A stretch of DNA of 64,000 nt from Trinickia acidisoli (GCF_017315725.1 NZ_JAFLRG010000001.1:744001-808000); one strand, 5' to 3'. Positions 47,025-57,904 are shown, counted from the first letter of the stretch. Made by a program: numbers and translations. Notes: generated from the sequence alone by a model not told the origin.

Positions 47025-47861
47025 TTAAGCAAGTACGCGATGGCGCCACGCCGGCAGGCTGCGCCTGACCTCGTCGATGCGCGCGCGGTCGATATCGCCG
47101 GCGACGACGCCGGGGCCTTCGTCCTGCACGGCCACGATCTCGCCCCACGGGTCGATCAACATGCTGTGGCCCCACGTGCGGCGGCCGTTTTCATGCGAGC
47201 CGCCTTGAGCCGCGGCAAGCACGTAGCACTGGTTTTCGACGGCGCGAGCGCGCAGCAACATTTCCCAATGCGCGCGGCCCGTCGTATAGGTGAACGCCGA
47301 AGGCACGACGATCAGCGCGCAATCTCCCATGCGCCGGTACAGCTCGGGAAAGCGCAGATCGTAGCAGACAGACAGCCCGACGCGTCCGAAAGGCGCCTCG
47401 AAGGACTGAACTTCGCTCCCCGGGCGGATCGTGCGGGCTTCGTCGAACGACTCGGCGCCCTTTTCGAAGTTGAAAAGATGAATCTTGTCGTAGCGCGCTT
47501 TCTCTGTGCCGCTCGGGTCGAATACGAGCGTCGTGTTGAGCACGCGCCCGGCGTCGGCCGGATCGGCGACGGCAATCGGTAGCGTGCCGCCGATCACCCA
47601 CACGCCGTGGCGACGTGCGCTGTCGGCCAAGAAGCGCTGAATCGGGCCGTCGCCGTATGCTTCACGCACGGTCAGTTTGTCCGAGTCCTTGTGGCCCATG
47701 AAGCAGAAGTATTCGGGCAGCAGAACGAGCTGGGCGCCCTCGGCCGCGGCTCGCGCGATGAGCCGTTCGGCGTCTTCGAGATTGCGCTCGCGCTCCGGCG
47801 TGCTGACCATCTGGAGCGCGGCGACGCGAAACGGTGTCGGATGGACGGGGCGGTCGCTCAT
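47025..47861 (-). CDS. Carbon-nitrogen hydrolase (Nit1/NitFhit-type omega-amidase family)
   Basis: 278 residues. Catalytic triad of the nitrilase superfamily: Glu in LVLLPEYFCF, Lys in EKARYDKIHLFNFE and Cys in VGLSVCYDLRFPELYRRMGD. Related Nit1/YafV-like enzymes hydrolyse deaminated glutathione or omega-amides. The ATG at 47861 gives MSDRPVHPTPFRVAALQM. It lies between yhdP and tldD on the same strand. Confidence 0.92.
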   Translation of the reverse strand: MSDRPVHPTPFRVAALQMVSTPERERNLEDAERLIARAAAEGAQLVLLPEYFCFMGHKDSDKLTVREAYGDGPIQRFLADSARRHGVWVIGGTLPIAVADPADAGRVLNTTLVFDPSGTEKARYDKIHLFNFEKGAESFDEARTIRPGSEVQSFEAPFGRVGLSVCYDLRFPELYRRMGDCALIVVPSAFTYTTGRAHWEMLLRARAVENQCYVLAAAQGGSHENGRRTWGHSMLIDPWGEIVAVQDEGPGVVAGDIDRARIDEVRRSLPAWRHRVLA

Positions 47862-47933
47862 GAATTCGGTGTCGGATGCTGCCGGGGCTCGCTGGCGCAG
47901 GGCCTCGCTGGGGCGCATGCCCCGCCGTGTGCC

Positions 47934-50900
47934 TTACTGGCCCGTCGCCTCGGCCGGAGCAGCCATCTTACCCCGATCGGCCGCGACCCGCTCGACGAGC
48001 GGATGCGACCACGATCCGGTGATGGCGTAGTCGTGGGCGAAGGCGCGCGAGATCGACTGCGAAAGGGCGGCATTGGCGACGAGCGCGCCGAGGCCGAAGA
48101 GCGGATTGACGACGGTTGCCGCGATCACGGCCGAGCCCGCGTTCAGCGTCGGGGTCAGCACGACGTGCAGATCTTGCGTCTCTTGTGCGAAGTCGACGCT
48201 GCCCGCCAAATCGGCACGCATCGGCGCGGTCACGACGCGAAAATCGTCGGTGCGGGCGATGCCGTTGCGCACCAGCGCCGTGCCCGACACGCGCTCGAAC
48301 GGCAGCCCTTCGCCGATGACGTCGCGGAAGTTCAGCGTGAGCACGCGCGTCAAGCTTTGCAGGCTGAGCACGCCGAGCAGCTTGGCCACGGCGGGGTCCA
48401 CCTTCAGGATTTGGCCGTGATGCAGGTCCATCGACAAGCGCCCGTCGAGCGTCGGATAGTCGATCGCCGTCGGGCCGCCGCGCCAGACGGCCTTGCCCGA
48501 CAGCGAGCCCGATCCGCCCTTCACCGTGCGCGGCAGGCCGAAGCGGCCGAGCAGCGCGCCCGCGTCAGCCACGTCGAGCTTGAAATCGACGACCGTGCGG
48601 CGCCGCATGTCGGCGTCGGCTGCCCTGCCGGGCTGGCGCGACGTCCGCCAATTGGCCGTCGCGAGCAGATGTGCAGCGGGGTTCGAGACGTCGAGCTTGT
48701 CGACCTGCCAGACGGGCACGCCGTCTTCGTCGAAGTTGTGCGCGTTCACGGCGAGCCGGCCGATGTCGTGGCCGTGCATCGTCAAATCGTCGATGACGAG
48801 GTCGATCGCCGGCATCGGCTGGTTCGCGCTCGGCGTGAGCTGTCCGAGCAAATCATGCCCGACGGCGACTGGAATCGATGCCTTCGTCAACCTTGCGTGC
48901 AGTTGGCCGCCGGGCGCATCGGCCGCGCCGGGCTGCCAGGACGCGCTACCCGAGACTTCGTCGGAGGTGAGATTCGCCTGCCAGCTCCGGGATGCCTGCG
49001 TCGCATCGACGGCGACGTTCGACCACGGGCGATTGAGCAGCTTGAGCGTTTTGAAGCGGGCGGCGATGCGGCTCGGCATGAACTGGGACGCTCGCGAGGG
49101 CGGTGCCGAGGCCGGCCGCGGTGGCCGCTGCGCGGGCTGCGCAGACGATTGCGTTGCCGGTTGTGCAGCCGGTTGCGCAGCTTCTTGACCGGTGCGTAAT
49201 TCGTCGGCGAACGTGCGCCAAGCGTCGGCGTCGAACGAGTCGCCCGTCAGCGTGGCGGTGACGCCGTGAGGCGGGAGCCGCGCGGGTGCGTTCAGGCCGA
49301 TCGCGCCTTGCAGAACGGCGAGGCTGGGCCTGCCGCCATTGCCGCCGGCGCGCCGCTCGACCATGTAAGCGGCCTCGACCGGCCCGAGGCGTAGATCGGC
49401 ACGCGCGCGCATGCCTTCGGTCGCGGCGTTGCCGCTGCCTTCGCCAGCGCCAAGCGGCTTGAATTCGAACGAAAGCGGCATCGGCGTGCCGAGCGATTTG
49501 CCGAGCGGCGCGGGCAGATCGAGCGCGAGGCCGGTCAGATCCGAGGTAGCCGAGACGGTCGGCAGCGCGCCCTTCTTGCCGCGCACGCTGATCGAGTAGG
49601 GCGCGGCGCCGAACACGTGGCCGAGTATCTTGGCTGCGGGGCCGTCCAGGTCCAATTGCCGTGCGCTGTCGGCCGCGATGCGGCCGGCGACGTCGAACGC
49701 ATAGCCGCCGCTGTCCTGAAGCGCGCCGGTAGCGCGCACTTCGCCGCCGAGCCAGCGTCCCGCGACGCGCTCGAGCGAGAGCGTCTGCTTCGTGAAACGC
49801 ACCTGGCCGCCGAGCGCTTCGAGCGGCGGCAGTTGCGGTGCCGACAACGTGTTGCCGTCCAGGGTGACCGTGCCCGCGACGTCGACGTGCGGATTGGGCG
49901 TGCGCGGCACGGTGAGCGTCAGCGCGAGCCCGGCGGGGCCGCTTGCCCGCAGCTTGTCGGCAACGTGCCCCGTCATGCCCGCGACGGCGCTATGGTTGAC
50001 ATAATCGAGCAGGTCGGCAAGCGGGCCGTGCGCGTTCCCGTCGACGACGAGGTTCGAGCCGCGATTGCCCAGATCGTCGATATGACCCGCGACGCGCGTG
50101 ATCGCGACGCGCTTGTAATGCGCGCGATCGATGTCGAAACGCAGCTTGTTTTCCTTCAGCGTGAACACGCCGTCGATGCCTTCGAGCGCCGGCCAGAGGT
50201 CGGGCGTGCCGTTCTTGAGCGTCTTGGGTGGATAGGGCGAAGGATCGAACCGGCCGCCCGAGAACGGCGCGACGATGCGGAAGATGCCGGCCTTCGGCTC
50301 GCGCGAGTAGGGGAATTTGTCGAGATTGCCATGCACCTCGATCGTCGCGTTGCGCGCGACCCCCTCTTGGAGACCGTGGCCCAAATAATCGCGCAAGTGC
50401 TCGCCGATACTCGTCGGCAGATAGCGCGCGATCGCCGGCACGTTCGCACGTGCGATCGTCGCTTTCAAATCGAGCGCGCCGCGCCCGTGGCCCGGATTCG
50501 TGTAGGTCGCCGCGAGACTGCCCGCGGTGTCGGCGTTCTCGACGCTCAGATCCGGAACCGTGATCGAAAACGCCTTGTGTGCGTCGCCCGGTGCGCGTGT
50601 CGGGCTGACGGTCCAGTTTCCATGCATGCGCAGGCGGTCGAACGTCAGCCGCGGATCGTCGAATTCTCCGGGAATCGTGACCGCCGCGTTGACCGTATCG
50701 AGCGTGATCGTGCCGTGCCGCTCGTCGGCGTCGATGCTGCCCCATAGATTTTCGAACCCGGGCAGGCCGGCGCGCGGATGGCCTGCCGGCGATAGGCCGG
50801 GCGGCGGCTCTTGCGCGGCGAGGCTGATGCCTTGCAGATCGCCCTTGAAACGATAGCGCACGATCGGGGCCGTGCCGGCGACGCGCTCCTCGCTGGCGGC

Positions 50901-52199
50901 CAGCGCGCTCGTGGGACGAGCGCGCTCGACCGCGATCGTGTAGTTCGCAACCATACCGCGCGGGTCGAAGCGCACGAGTTCGTCGAGAAAACGGCGCGGT
51001 ACGGGCAGGGCGCGGGTGAATTCGGCGAGGATGCCGAGATCGACGCGGTCGCCCGTCACGCTCATCAATTGCCCGTGTTCGACCGTCGGCACGCGGTAGC
51101 GGCCCGTGAGCGTCGTCAGCGTGAGCGTGCGGGACACGGGCGTGCCGTCGGGTAACGGCGGCTGGCCGAGTTCGGCGCGCAGATTCGTGAGCTGCAGCCG
51201 GTAGTCGCGCTGCGCCTGGATCGAGAGGGTCCAGCCGAAGTGGGCGACGGGCATGTCGAGCTGCGGCTGCGTTGGGCGCACGCGCAGCGCAATGTCAGAT
51301 CCTTCCAGCTTGCCGTGCGCCGAGCGGATGTGTCCGCCGGAAAAGCTCGCCCAGATCGCGTTGTCGACGCGGCCCGCATAGGTGGCGACGGGCAGCTTCA
51401 CGTAGCGCGCGAGGATCGGCAGCTCGACGGGACCTGTCGACACGTACGCTTGGCCGGTCCAATTCTGTGGCTTGCCGATCGACATCAGCGGCGTATGGCG
51501 AAAGCGCGCGCGGAAATCGAGCGGGCCCTTGAGTAGCGTGCCTTCGGCGGGTGCTTGCAGCGCGACGCGATGGACCAGGCCGTCGTTGAGGATCGCAATG
51601 CGCACGTCGTGCAGCGCGAGTTCCGGCGCTTTGAGCAGCGCGTCGCGCCAGCGCAGCGTGCCGCCGCGCAAGACGATTGCTTGTTGCGAAAGAAGCCAGG
51701 TCGAGAACGTATCGTTGCCCGTATGCGTCGTGGGCACCTGCACGCCGCCGACCCAGAGCGAGCCGTCGGGCTCGCGCGCGGCAAGAACGTCGGGACGCTC
51801 GATCACGAGGCTCGCAAGCGCCGGCTTGCCGCGCAGCAGCGCGCCCCACGATAGCGTGGCGGTGGCGTGCGGCACGGACAACGCGCGCGTGCCGTGGGCG
51901 TCGCGGATGACGAGGTCTGTCACGTCGACGCCAGGCTCGAAGCCGGACCAATAGGGGGCGAGCTTGCCGATTCGCACGTCGGCGTGCGCGCGGCTGCTGA
52001 CGAGCGTCTCGATGCGCGGCCGAAAATCGTCGATGCGGGGCAGGACCACGTAGCGCAGCCCGATGAAAACGGCGGCAACGGCGAAGTAGACCAGAACGGC
52101 GACGGCGAGCGCGAACTTGAGAATTCGGCGCAGCCACCGATGTTCGTGATGCGCGTGTCCGGCGACGGCGGCTTCGGCGGATTCCTTGCTGTCGGACAT
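47934..52199 (-). CDS. YhdP family AsmA-like intermembrane phospholipid transport protein
   Basis: 1421 residues. N-terminal membrane helix (LKFALAVAVLVYFAVAAVFIGL, about 27-48), then a very long periplasmic region of beta repeats (DUF3971 then AsmA-like C-terminal domain). In E. coli YhdP is one of three AsmA-like bridges carrying phospholipid to the outer membrane. Around residue 1000-1040 there is an Ala/Pro/Gln low-complexity linker (QEAAQPAAQPATQ, PPRPASAPP). The C-terminus ends with VSGTALVRNGIARTDDFRV and VNPLFGLGALVANAAL. Upstream of the nit and tldD genes and divergent from glnE. Confidence 0.93.
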   Translation of the reverse strand: MSDSKESAEAAVAGHAHHEHRWLRRILKFALAVAVLVYFAVAAVFIGLRYVVLPRIDDFRPRIETLVSSRAHADVRIGKLAPYWSGFEPGVDVTDLVIRDAHGTRALSVPHATATLSWGALLRGKPALASLVIERPDVLAAREPDGSLWVGGVQVPTTHTGNDTFSTWLLSQQAIVLRGGTLRWRDALLKAPELALHDVRIAILNDGLVHRVALQAPAEGTLLKGPLDFRARFRHTPLMSIGKPQNWTGQAYVSTGPVELPILARYVKLPVATYAGRVDNAIWASFSGGHIRSAHGKLEGSDIALRVRPTQPQLDMPVAHFGWTLSIQAQRDYRLQLTNLRAELGQPPLPDGTPVSRTLTLTTLTGRYRVPTVEHGQLMSVTGDRVDLGILAEFTRALPVPRRFLDELVRFDPRGMVANYTIAVERARPTSALAASEERVAGTAPIVRYRFKGDLQGISLAAQEPPPGLSPAGHPRAGLPGFENLWGSIDADERHGTITLDTVNAAVTIPGEFDDPRLTFDRLRMHGNWTVSPTRAPGDAHKAFSITVPDLSVENADTAGSLAATYTNPGHGRGALDLKATIARANVPAIARYLPTSIGEHLRDYLGHGLQEGVARNATIEVHGNLDKFPYSREPKAGIFRIVAPFSGGRFDPSPYPPKTLKNGTPDLWPALEGIDGVFTLKENKLRFDIDRAHYKRVAITRVAGHIDDLGNRGSNLVVDGNAHGPLADLLDYVNHSAVAGMTGHVADKLRASGPAGLALTLTVPRTPNPHVDVAGTVTLDGNTLSAPQLPPLEALGGQVRFTKQTLSLERVAGRWLGGEVRATGALQDSGGYAFDVAGRIAADSARQLDLDGPAAKILGHVFGAAPYSISVRGKKGALPTVSATSDLTGLALDLPAPLGKSLGTPMPLSFEFKPLGAGEGSGNAATEGMRARADLRLGPVEAAYMVERRAGGNGGRPSLAVLQGAIGLNAPARLPPHGVTATLTGDSFDADAWRTFADELRTGQEAAQPAAQPATQSSAQPAQRPPRPASAPPSRASQFMPSRIAARFKTLKLLNRPWSNVAVDATQASRSWQANLTSDEVSGSASWQPGAADAPGGQLHARLTKASIPVAVGHDLLGQLTPSANQPMPAIDLVIDDLTMHGHDIGRLAVNAHNFDEDGVPVWQVDKLDVSNPAAHLLATANWRTSRQPGRAADADMRRRTVVDFKLDVADAGALLGRFGLPRTVKGGSGSLSGKAVWRGGPTAIDYPTLDGRLSMDLHHGQILKVDPAVAKLLGVLSLQSLTRVLTLNFRDVIGEGLPFERVSGTALVRNGIARTDDFRVVTAPMRADLAGSVDFAQETQDLHVVLTPTLNAGSAVIAATVVNPLFGLGALVANAALSQSISRAFAHDYAITGSWSHPLVERVAADRGKMAAPAEATGQ

Positions 52200-52397
52200 A
52201 CTGCGGCGAATCGGGGATGTGGTAGTTTGGCGTCTCGGACGACGAAATGTATCACAGCGGCCAGCCGTCCCCGCGCGCGAGAACGTTCGCTGCCTGCGTG
52301 GCGCGCGGCCGTGCCGTGCCTCGTTCCGGTGCCTGCGGGACCGGATACGTTGCTCGCGGCTGCCGTTACCGCTGCAAAAAGCGAGCCACGCCTATCC

Positions 52398-55211
52398 ATG
52401 ACTGCTGCCGCACTGCTGAGTTCCGCTTATTCCTCCTATGCCGCGCGTGCGATCGCCGCGCGCGCCGAACTATCCGAGCTCATCGCCGCCTTCGCCGCCG
52501 CGCCGATCACGCGAGAGCGCATCGATGCACGGCTGCGCGCGCTGATCGCCGAGCACCGCAAGGCGCGCGGCGCCGAGGCGGGAACCCCTATCGGCGAGGA
52601 GGCGCTGCGCTGCGCGTTGCGCCGACTGCGCACGGAGGTGTTCTGCGCGGTGATGGAGCGCGACTTGGCCGGCAAAGCGGACGTCGCCGAAGTGACGGGC
52701 ACGATGACCGACTTGGCCGAGGCCGCGATCCAGCGCGCGCTCGACGTCCTTTCCACCGAGTTGGAAGCGCTTTACGGCGAGCCGCGGGCGGCCGACGGCA
52801 AACGGCTCGCGCTCGGCGTGGTCGGTATGGGCAAGCTCGGAGGCCGAGAGCTGAACGTGTCGTCCGACATCGATCTCATCTTTGTCTACGAAGACGATGG
52901 CGAAACCGCGGGCGGCAGCCGTGCTGCGATCTCGACGCAGGAATTTTTTACACGGCTCGGGCGCCGACTCATCGGTGCGCTTGCCGAGCCGACCGCGGAC
53001 GGGTACGTTTTTCGTGTCGACATGCGGTTGCGCCCGAACGGCGATTCGGGCCCGCTCGTCTGCAGCCTGGGCATGCTCGAGGAGTATTTTTACGTCCAGG
53101 GCCGCGAGTGGGAGCGCTATGCCTGGATCAAGGGGCGGCTGGTGTCGGAGCACGACAGCGATGCGGCGCGGCGCCTAGCCGAGCAGCTCGAGGCGCTCGT
53201 CAAGCCGTTCGTCTACCGGCGTTACCTCGATTTCGGCGTGATCGGCGCGATTCGCTCGCTGCACCGGCAGATTCGCGAAGAAGCGCAGCGTCGCGCTACG
53301 ATGCGGCCCGACAAGGCCGACGACATCAAGCTCGGCCGGGGCGGCATCCGCGAGATCGAGTTCAGCGCGCAAGTCTTTCAATTGATCCGCGGCGGCCAGG
53401 ATTCGGGTTTTCGAATCCGTCCGACACTAGCCGTGCTCCGTCATGCGGCGGCGCGAGGCTTGGTCGCGCCGTCCGTGTGCGCGGACCTATCCGATGCCTA
53501 CCGTTTCCTGCGCGAACTCGAGCATCGGCTGCAGTATCGCAACGACGCGCAGACACATGCGCTGCCCGTCGATGCCGACGAGCGCGCACGGCTTGCCGCG
53601 TCGCTCGGCTTTGCCGACGTCGCGACGTTCATGACGGCGCTCGACGGCCATCGCGAGCGCGTCGAGACGCAATTCGACCAAATCTTCGCCGACAAGGCCG
53701 GCGCGCGCGCGCAGGCGACCGGCGCGTGCGACCCTGACGCCTTGCGGGCGGGCGCGCTCTGGAGTTCCGCGCTCGAGGATGAAGCTGCCGACGAGCAAGC
53801 GATCGTTCGTTTGAAGGCGGCCGGCTTCGACGATGCGAGCGACGTGCACGCGCGCCTCGCCGCGGTGCGCCGCTCGGCGCGCTACCAGGGGCTGCCCGAG
53901 CGCAACCGCGAGCGTTTCGACACGATCGCGGCGCGCGCACTCGATGCTGCCGCGGCGATGGAGCCGCAAGCCAAGCGCGGCCCGACGCTCGCCCGCCTGA
54001 TCGACCTGCTCGAAGCCGTGAGCCGTCGCGGCGCGTACCTGGCGCTGCTCAACGAATATCCGGCCGCGCTCGAACGCGTGCTGGCCGTGCTCGCCGGGTC
54101 GCGCTGGGCGGCCGGCTATCTGATTCGGCACCCTCAGTTGCTCGACGAACTGCTCGATGACGAAGCGATCGGCAGCCCCTTCGACTGGCTCGAATTCAAG
54201 ATGTCGCTGCGTGCGCGTCTGGCCGCCGCCGATGGCGTCGAGCAGCAGATGGACTTGCTGCGCCATGCGCATCAGGCCGAGGTGTTCCGCATCCTGCTGA
54301 TCGATCTGGCGGGGCGGTTGACCGTCGAGCAGGTGAGCGACCGCCTGTCCGAACTCGCCGACTCCGTTCTCGACGTGGCGATCGAAACCGTTTGGCAGCA
54401 GTTGTCGAAGCGCCATCGCGAGGTGCCGCGCTTCGCGGTCATTGCTTACGGCAAGCTCGGCGGCAAGGAGCTCGGCTACGCATCCGACCTCGATTTGATC
54501 TTTCTCTACGACGACCCGGACGACGCGGCCTCGGACATTTATTCGACGTTCACGCGCCGGCTCATCACGTGGCTGACGACGGCGACCGGCGCAGGCACGC
54601 TGTTCGACGTCGACCTGCGGCTGCGGCCGAACGGCGAGTCAGGCTTGCTCATCACCGACCTCGACGCATTTCGGCGCTATCAGCTACGCGAAGGGGATGC
54701 GGCCAATACGGCGTGGGTCTGGGAACACCAGGCACTGACGCGCGCACGCTTTTGTGCTGGCGACCCGCAGATCGGGCGCGAGTTCGAAGACATCCGCCAC
54801 CGTGTGCTGACGACGCTGCGCGAAAGCGGCCCGCTCCTGGCCGAGATCGTGGCGATGCGCGAGCGTGTCGCGGCGGGCCATCCGAATCCCAGCGATCTGT
54901 TCGACGTCAAGCACGACCGCGGGGGCATGGTCGACATCGAGTTCATCGTTCAGTATTGGGTGCTGCTGCATGCCGCGCACGATCCCGAACTGATTCGCAA
55001 CACGGGCAACATTGCGCTCCTGCGCGAGGTCGCGCGTTTCGGGCTCATGAGTGCCGAGGAGGCGGAGACAGTCGGCGCGGCCTATCGGACCTACCGCAAG
55101 CTTCAGCACCAATTGCGGCTCGACGGTATGGAAAAGGCGCGCGTGCCGCATGAGCGCATTGCGCCGGAGTGCGATGCCGTGCTCAAGCTTTGGCGCCGCG
55201 TGTTCGGCTGA
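52398..55211 (+). CDS. glnE: Bifunctional glutamine synthetase adenylyltransferase/deadenylylase
   Basis: 937 residues. Two nucleotidyltransferase domains, each with a GxGKLGG motif and Asp pair: GMGKLGGRELNVSSDIDLIFVYED (deadenylylation half) and AYGKLGGKELGYASDLDLIFLYDD (adenylylation half), with regulatory helices between and at the end. It controls GlnA in response to PII state. The ATG at 52398 is the family start; the open frame continues upstream to 51867 but overlaps yhdP. No glnB in the window. Confidence 0.96.
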   Translation: MTAAALLSSAYSSYAARAIAARAELSELIAAFAAAPITRERIDARLRALIAEHRKARGAEAGTPIGEEALRCALRRLRTEVFCAVMERDLAGKADVAEVTGTMTDLAEAAIQRALDVLSTELEALYGEPRAADGKRLALGVVGMGKLGGRELNVSSDIDLIFVYEDDGETAGGSRAAISTQEFFTRLGRRLIGALAEPTADGYVFRVDMRLRPNGDSGPLVCSLGMLEEYFYVQGREWERYAWIKGRLVSEHDSDAARRLAEQLEALVKPFVYRRYLDFGVIGAIRSLHRQIREEAQRRATMRPDKADDIKLGRGGIREIEFSAQVFQLIRGGQDSGFRIRPTLAVLRHAAARGLVAPSVCADLSDAYRFLRELEHRLQYRNDAQTHALPVDADERARLAASLGFADVATFMTALDGHRERVETQFDQIFADKAGARAQATGACDPDALRAGALWSSALEDEAADEQAIVRLKAAGFDDASDVHARLAAVRRSARYQGLPERNRERFDTIAARALDAAAAMEPQAKRGPTLARLIDLLEAVSRRGAYLALLNEYPAALERVLAVLAGSRWAAGYLIRHPQLLDELLDDEAIGSPFDWLEFKMSLRARLAAADGVEQQMDLLRHAHQAEVFRILLIDLAGRLTVEQVSDRLSELADSVLDVAIETVWQQLSKRHREVPRFAVIAYGKLGGKELGYASDLDLIFLYDDPDDAASDIYSTFTRRLITWLTTATGAGTLFDVDLRLRPNGESGLLITDLDAFRRYQLREGDAANTAWVWEHQALTRARFCAGDPQIGREFEDIRHRVLTTLRESGPLLAEIVAMRERVAAGHPNPSDLFDVKHDRGGMVDIEFIVQYWVLLHAAHDPELIRNTGNIALLREVARFGLMSAEEAETVGAAYRTYRKLQHQLRLDGMEKARVPHERIAPECDAVLKLWRRVFG

Positions 55212-55268
55212 GCGCGGCACTTGTCGCGTAAGCGATGGCGCGGTGGCGACCTCGCGTCGGCCCGCGCT

Positions 55269-56939
55269 TTACGCGGCGAGCATTTCCTTGGCGTGCCGGC
55301 GCGTCGTGGCCGTGATCTCGAGGCCTCCAAGCATGCGCGCGACTTCCTCGATGCGGCTCGCATGATTGAGTGCGACGACGGTCGAGAGCGTCGCGCCGCC
55401 GTCGCCCATCCCCTTCGTCACTTGGAAGTGATGATCGCCGCGTGCCGCGACTTGCGGCAGGTGCGTGACGCACAGCACTTGCCGGTCGTGCCCGAGCTGA
55501 TGCAGCAGGCGGCCGACGACTTCCGCCACACCACCGCCGATGCCCGTGTCGACTTCGTCGAAGATCAGCGTTGGCGTGAGGCTCGCCGCGCTCGCGATGA
55601 CGGCCAGGGCGAGGCTGATCCGGGCGAGCTCGCCGCCGGACGCCACTTTCGCAAGCGGCCGCAACGGCACGCCGGCGTGGCCGGCCACGCGAAATTCGAT
55701 CTGCTCGAGCCCGTGCGCACCGCCCTCCACGAGCGGTACGAGCGCGACTTCGAAACGGCCGCCGGCCATCGACAATTCCTGCATGCCGGTCGTGACCGCC
55801 GCGCCGAGTGCCTTCGCAGCCTTGGCGCGCACCTTCGATAGCTGCTTGGCTTCACCCATATAGGCCTGATGCGCTTTTTCGACGACGGCTCGCAGCGCAT
55901 CGAGATCGGCCGCGGCGTCGAGCGCGGCGAGCTGCGCGCGTCGATCCTCGTGTTCCTGCGGCAGTGTCTCGGGTTGCAGACGGAATTTGCGCGCAAGCGA
56001 ATGCAACGCATCGAGCCGTCGCTCGACTTGCGCGAGGCGATCCGGGTCGAGCTCTAGCCGCTGCGCATAGTGAGTCAGCGAGTACGCGCCTTCGCGCAAT
56101 TGGATCTCGGCTGGTTCGAGCGCGGCGAGCGCATCGCCGAGTTCGGGATCGATCTCGGCCAGATCGCGCAATTTCGAAACGATCGAGCCGAGCTGGCCGA
56201 GCATTGCGCCGTCGGACTCCGAAATGGTATCGAGCGCTCCGCGCACGCCTTCGATCAGATTGGCCGAGTGGGCGAGGCGCCGGTGTTCGGCACTGATTTC
56301 CTCCCATTCACCGGGCTGCGGCGCGAGTTTGTCGAGTTCCGCAAGCTGCCAGGCGAGCTGCTCGCGTTCGAGCTGGAGTTCCCGTTCGCGCGTGCCGGCC
56401 AGCTCGAGCGCTTGTTGCGCGTTGCGCAACGCGCGGTGGGCGCGCGCGACACTAGCTGCGATCGGCGTCAGCCCCGCATGCGTGTCGAACAGCGTGCGTT
56501 GAGCGTCGGGCCGCATCAAAAGCTGGTGCGCATGCTGGCCGTGAATGTCGACGAGCATTTCGCCGACCTCGCGCAACTGGGCGAGCGTGGCCGGCGTGCC
56601 GTTGATGAATGCGCGCGAACGCCCGTTGGCATCGACGACGCGGCGCAGCAGCACGCGGCTCTCGTCGCCGGCGCCGGCCTCCTCGCCGCCGAGCGCGTGC
56701 TCGTCGAGCCAGCGCGCGACCTCGCCGCCGGCCTGAAACTCAGCCGTGAGATCGGCGCGCGCGGCCTTGGCGCGCACGACGTCGGAGTCGGCGCGTGCCC
56801 CGAGCGTCAGCGCGAGCGCGTCGATGAGGATCGACTTGCCCGCGCCCGTTTCGCCGGAGAACACGGTGAAGCCGCGGTCGAATTCGAGATCGAGCGCGGC
56901 GACGATGACGAAGTCGCGTATCGAGAGGTGGCGGAGCAT
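55269..56939 (-). CDS. recN: DNA repair protein RecN
   Basis: 556-residue SMC-like ATPase for double-strand break repair. N-terminal ATP site FSGETGAGKSILIDALALTLG, a long coiled-coil middle (ELEREQLAWQLAELDKLA-type heptads), and C-terminal signature KVASGGELARISLAL with Walker B LIFDEVDTGIGG. The ATG at 56939 gives MLRHLSIRDFVIVAAL; upstream frame to 57044 is not needed. It follows nadK on the same strand by 56 bases. No LexA box consensus was obvious to me. Confidence 0.95.
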   Translation of the reverse strand: MLRHLSIRDFVIVAALDLEFDRGFTVFSGETGAGKSILIDALALTLGARADSDVVRAKAARADLTAEFQAGGEVARWLDEHALGGEEAGAGDESRVLLRRVVDANGRSRAFINGTPATLAQLREVGEMLVDIHGQHAHQLLMRPDAQRTLFDTHAGLTPIAASVARAHRALRNAQQALELAGTRERELQLEREQLAWQLAELDKLAPQPGEWEEISAEHRRLAHSANLIEGVRGALDTISESDGAMLGQLGSIVSKLRDLAEIDPELGDALAALEPAEIQLREGAYSLTHYAQRLELDPDRLAQVERRLDALHSLARKFRLQPETLPQEHEDRRAQLAALDAAADLDALRAVVEKAHQAYMGEAKQLSKVRAKAAKALGAAVTTGMQELSMAGGRFEVALVPLVEGGAHGLEQIEFRVAGHAGVPLRPLAKVASGGELARISLALAVIASAASLTPTLIFDEVDTGIGGGVAEVVGRLLHQLGHDRQVLCVTHLPQVAARGDHHFQVTKGMGDGGATLSTVVALNHASRIEEVARMLGGLEITATTRRHAKEMLAA

Positions 56940-56995
56940 GAGAGTCGTCTTAACGGCGTTTTGTACGGAAGCGGCGGAAATCGGCGGGCGCCGGG

Positions 56996-57904
56996 TCACG
57001 TTGCCCCGGCATCGTCTTCCTCGTCGGACGGGTGCTCGTTCCAATGGAGCTTTTGCCGCAGCGTCGCGTAATAGCTGTAGCCGACGGGATGGAGGAAGGG
57101 CACCGTGTGCCGCGAGCGGCGCACCTCGATCGTGTCGTTGAGCTTCACGGCGGTAAACGATTGCATGTCGAAGTTCACGTTCACGTCCCGTCCGCCGATG
57201 ATCTGGATACTGACGTTGCTGTCGTCCGGCAGCACGATCGGGCGGTTCGACAACGCATGCGGGGCGATCGGCACGAGCACGAGCCCCTGGAGCTGCGGAT
57301 GCAGAATCGGGCCTTGCGAGGACAGTGCATAGGCCGTCGAGCCCGTCGGGGTGGCGACGATGAGCCCGTCCGAGCGCTGAATGTACATGAAGCGGCCGTC
57401 GACCGACACACGCAGTTCCGCCATGCCTGAAAAGCCGCTGCGGTTGACGACGACGTCGTTGAACGCGAGCGCATGATAAATCGGCTCGCCGTCGCGCACG
57501 ATACGCGCTTCGAGCAGCGTGCGCTCCTCGCGCTCGAAACTGCCCGCCAGCATTTGGGTCACGCGCTGGCTCATCTCGGCGATCGGGATGTCCGTGATGA
57601 AGCCGAGGCGCCCCAGGTTCACCCCGATGAGCGGCGTGCGGTAAGGCGCGAGTTGGCGGCCGATGCCGAGCATCGTGCCGTCGCCGCCGAGTACGATCGC
57701 GACGTCTGCGCGCGCACCGATCTCGGCGGGCGTCAGCGCCGGATAGCCCGACACGCCGATGTCGAGAGCGGTTTCGGCCTCGAACACGACATCAAAGCCG
57801 CGCTTCTTGATACAGGCGGCGAGCGCCGTCAGCGGCTCACCGATGCCTGGCGTGTTGCTGCGCCCAACGAGCGCCACTGTCTTGAATTGGCTACCAATTT
57901 CCAT
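56996..57904 (-). CDS. nadK: NAD kinase
   Basis: 302 residues. Phosphorylates NAD to NADP. The [13 protein letters not shown] motif contains the catalytic Asp. [18 protein letters not shown] and [19 protein letters not shown] are the family's other signatures. It lies upstream of recN and divergent from hrcA, the common Burkholderia order. Confidence 0.96.
   Translation of the reverse strand: MEIGSQFKTVALVGRSNTPGIGEPLTALAACIKKRGFDVVFEAETALDIGVSGYPALTPAEIGARADVAIVLGGDGTMLGIGRQLAPYRTPLIGVNLGRLGFITDIPIAEMSQRVTQMLAGSFEREERTLLEARIVRDGEPIYHALAFNDVVVNRSGFSGMAELRVSVDGRFMYIQRSDGLIVATPTGSTAYALSSQGPILHPQLQGLVLVPIAPHALSNRPIVLPDDSNVSIQIIGGRDVNVNFDMQSFTAVKLNDTIEVRRSRHTVPFLHPVGYSYYATLRQKLHWNEHPSDEEDDAGAT

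Noticed and set aside
51867..52397. N-terminal extension of glnE
   Set aside because: It overlaps the start of yhdP and carries no homologous features; the family N-terminus begins at 52398.
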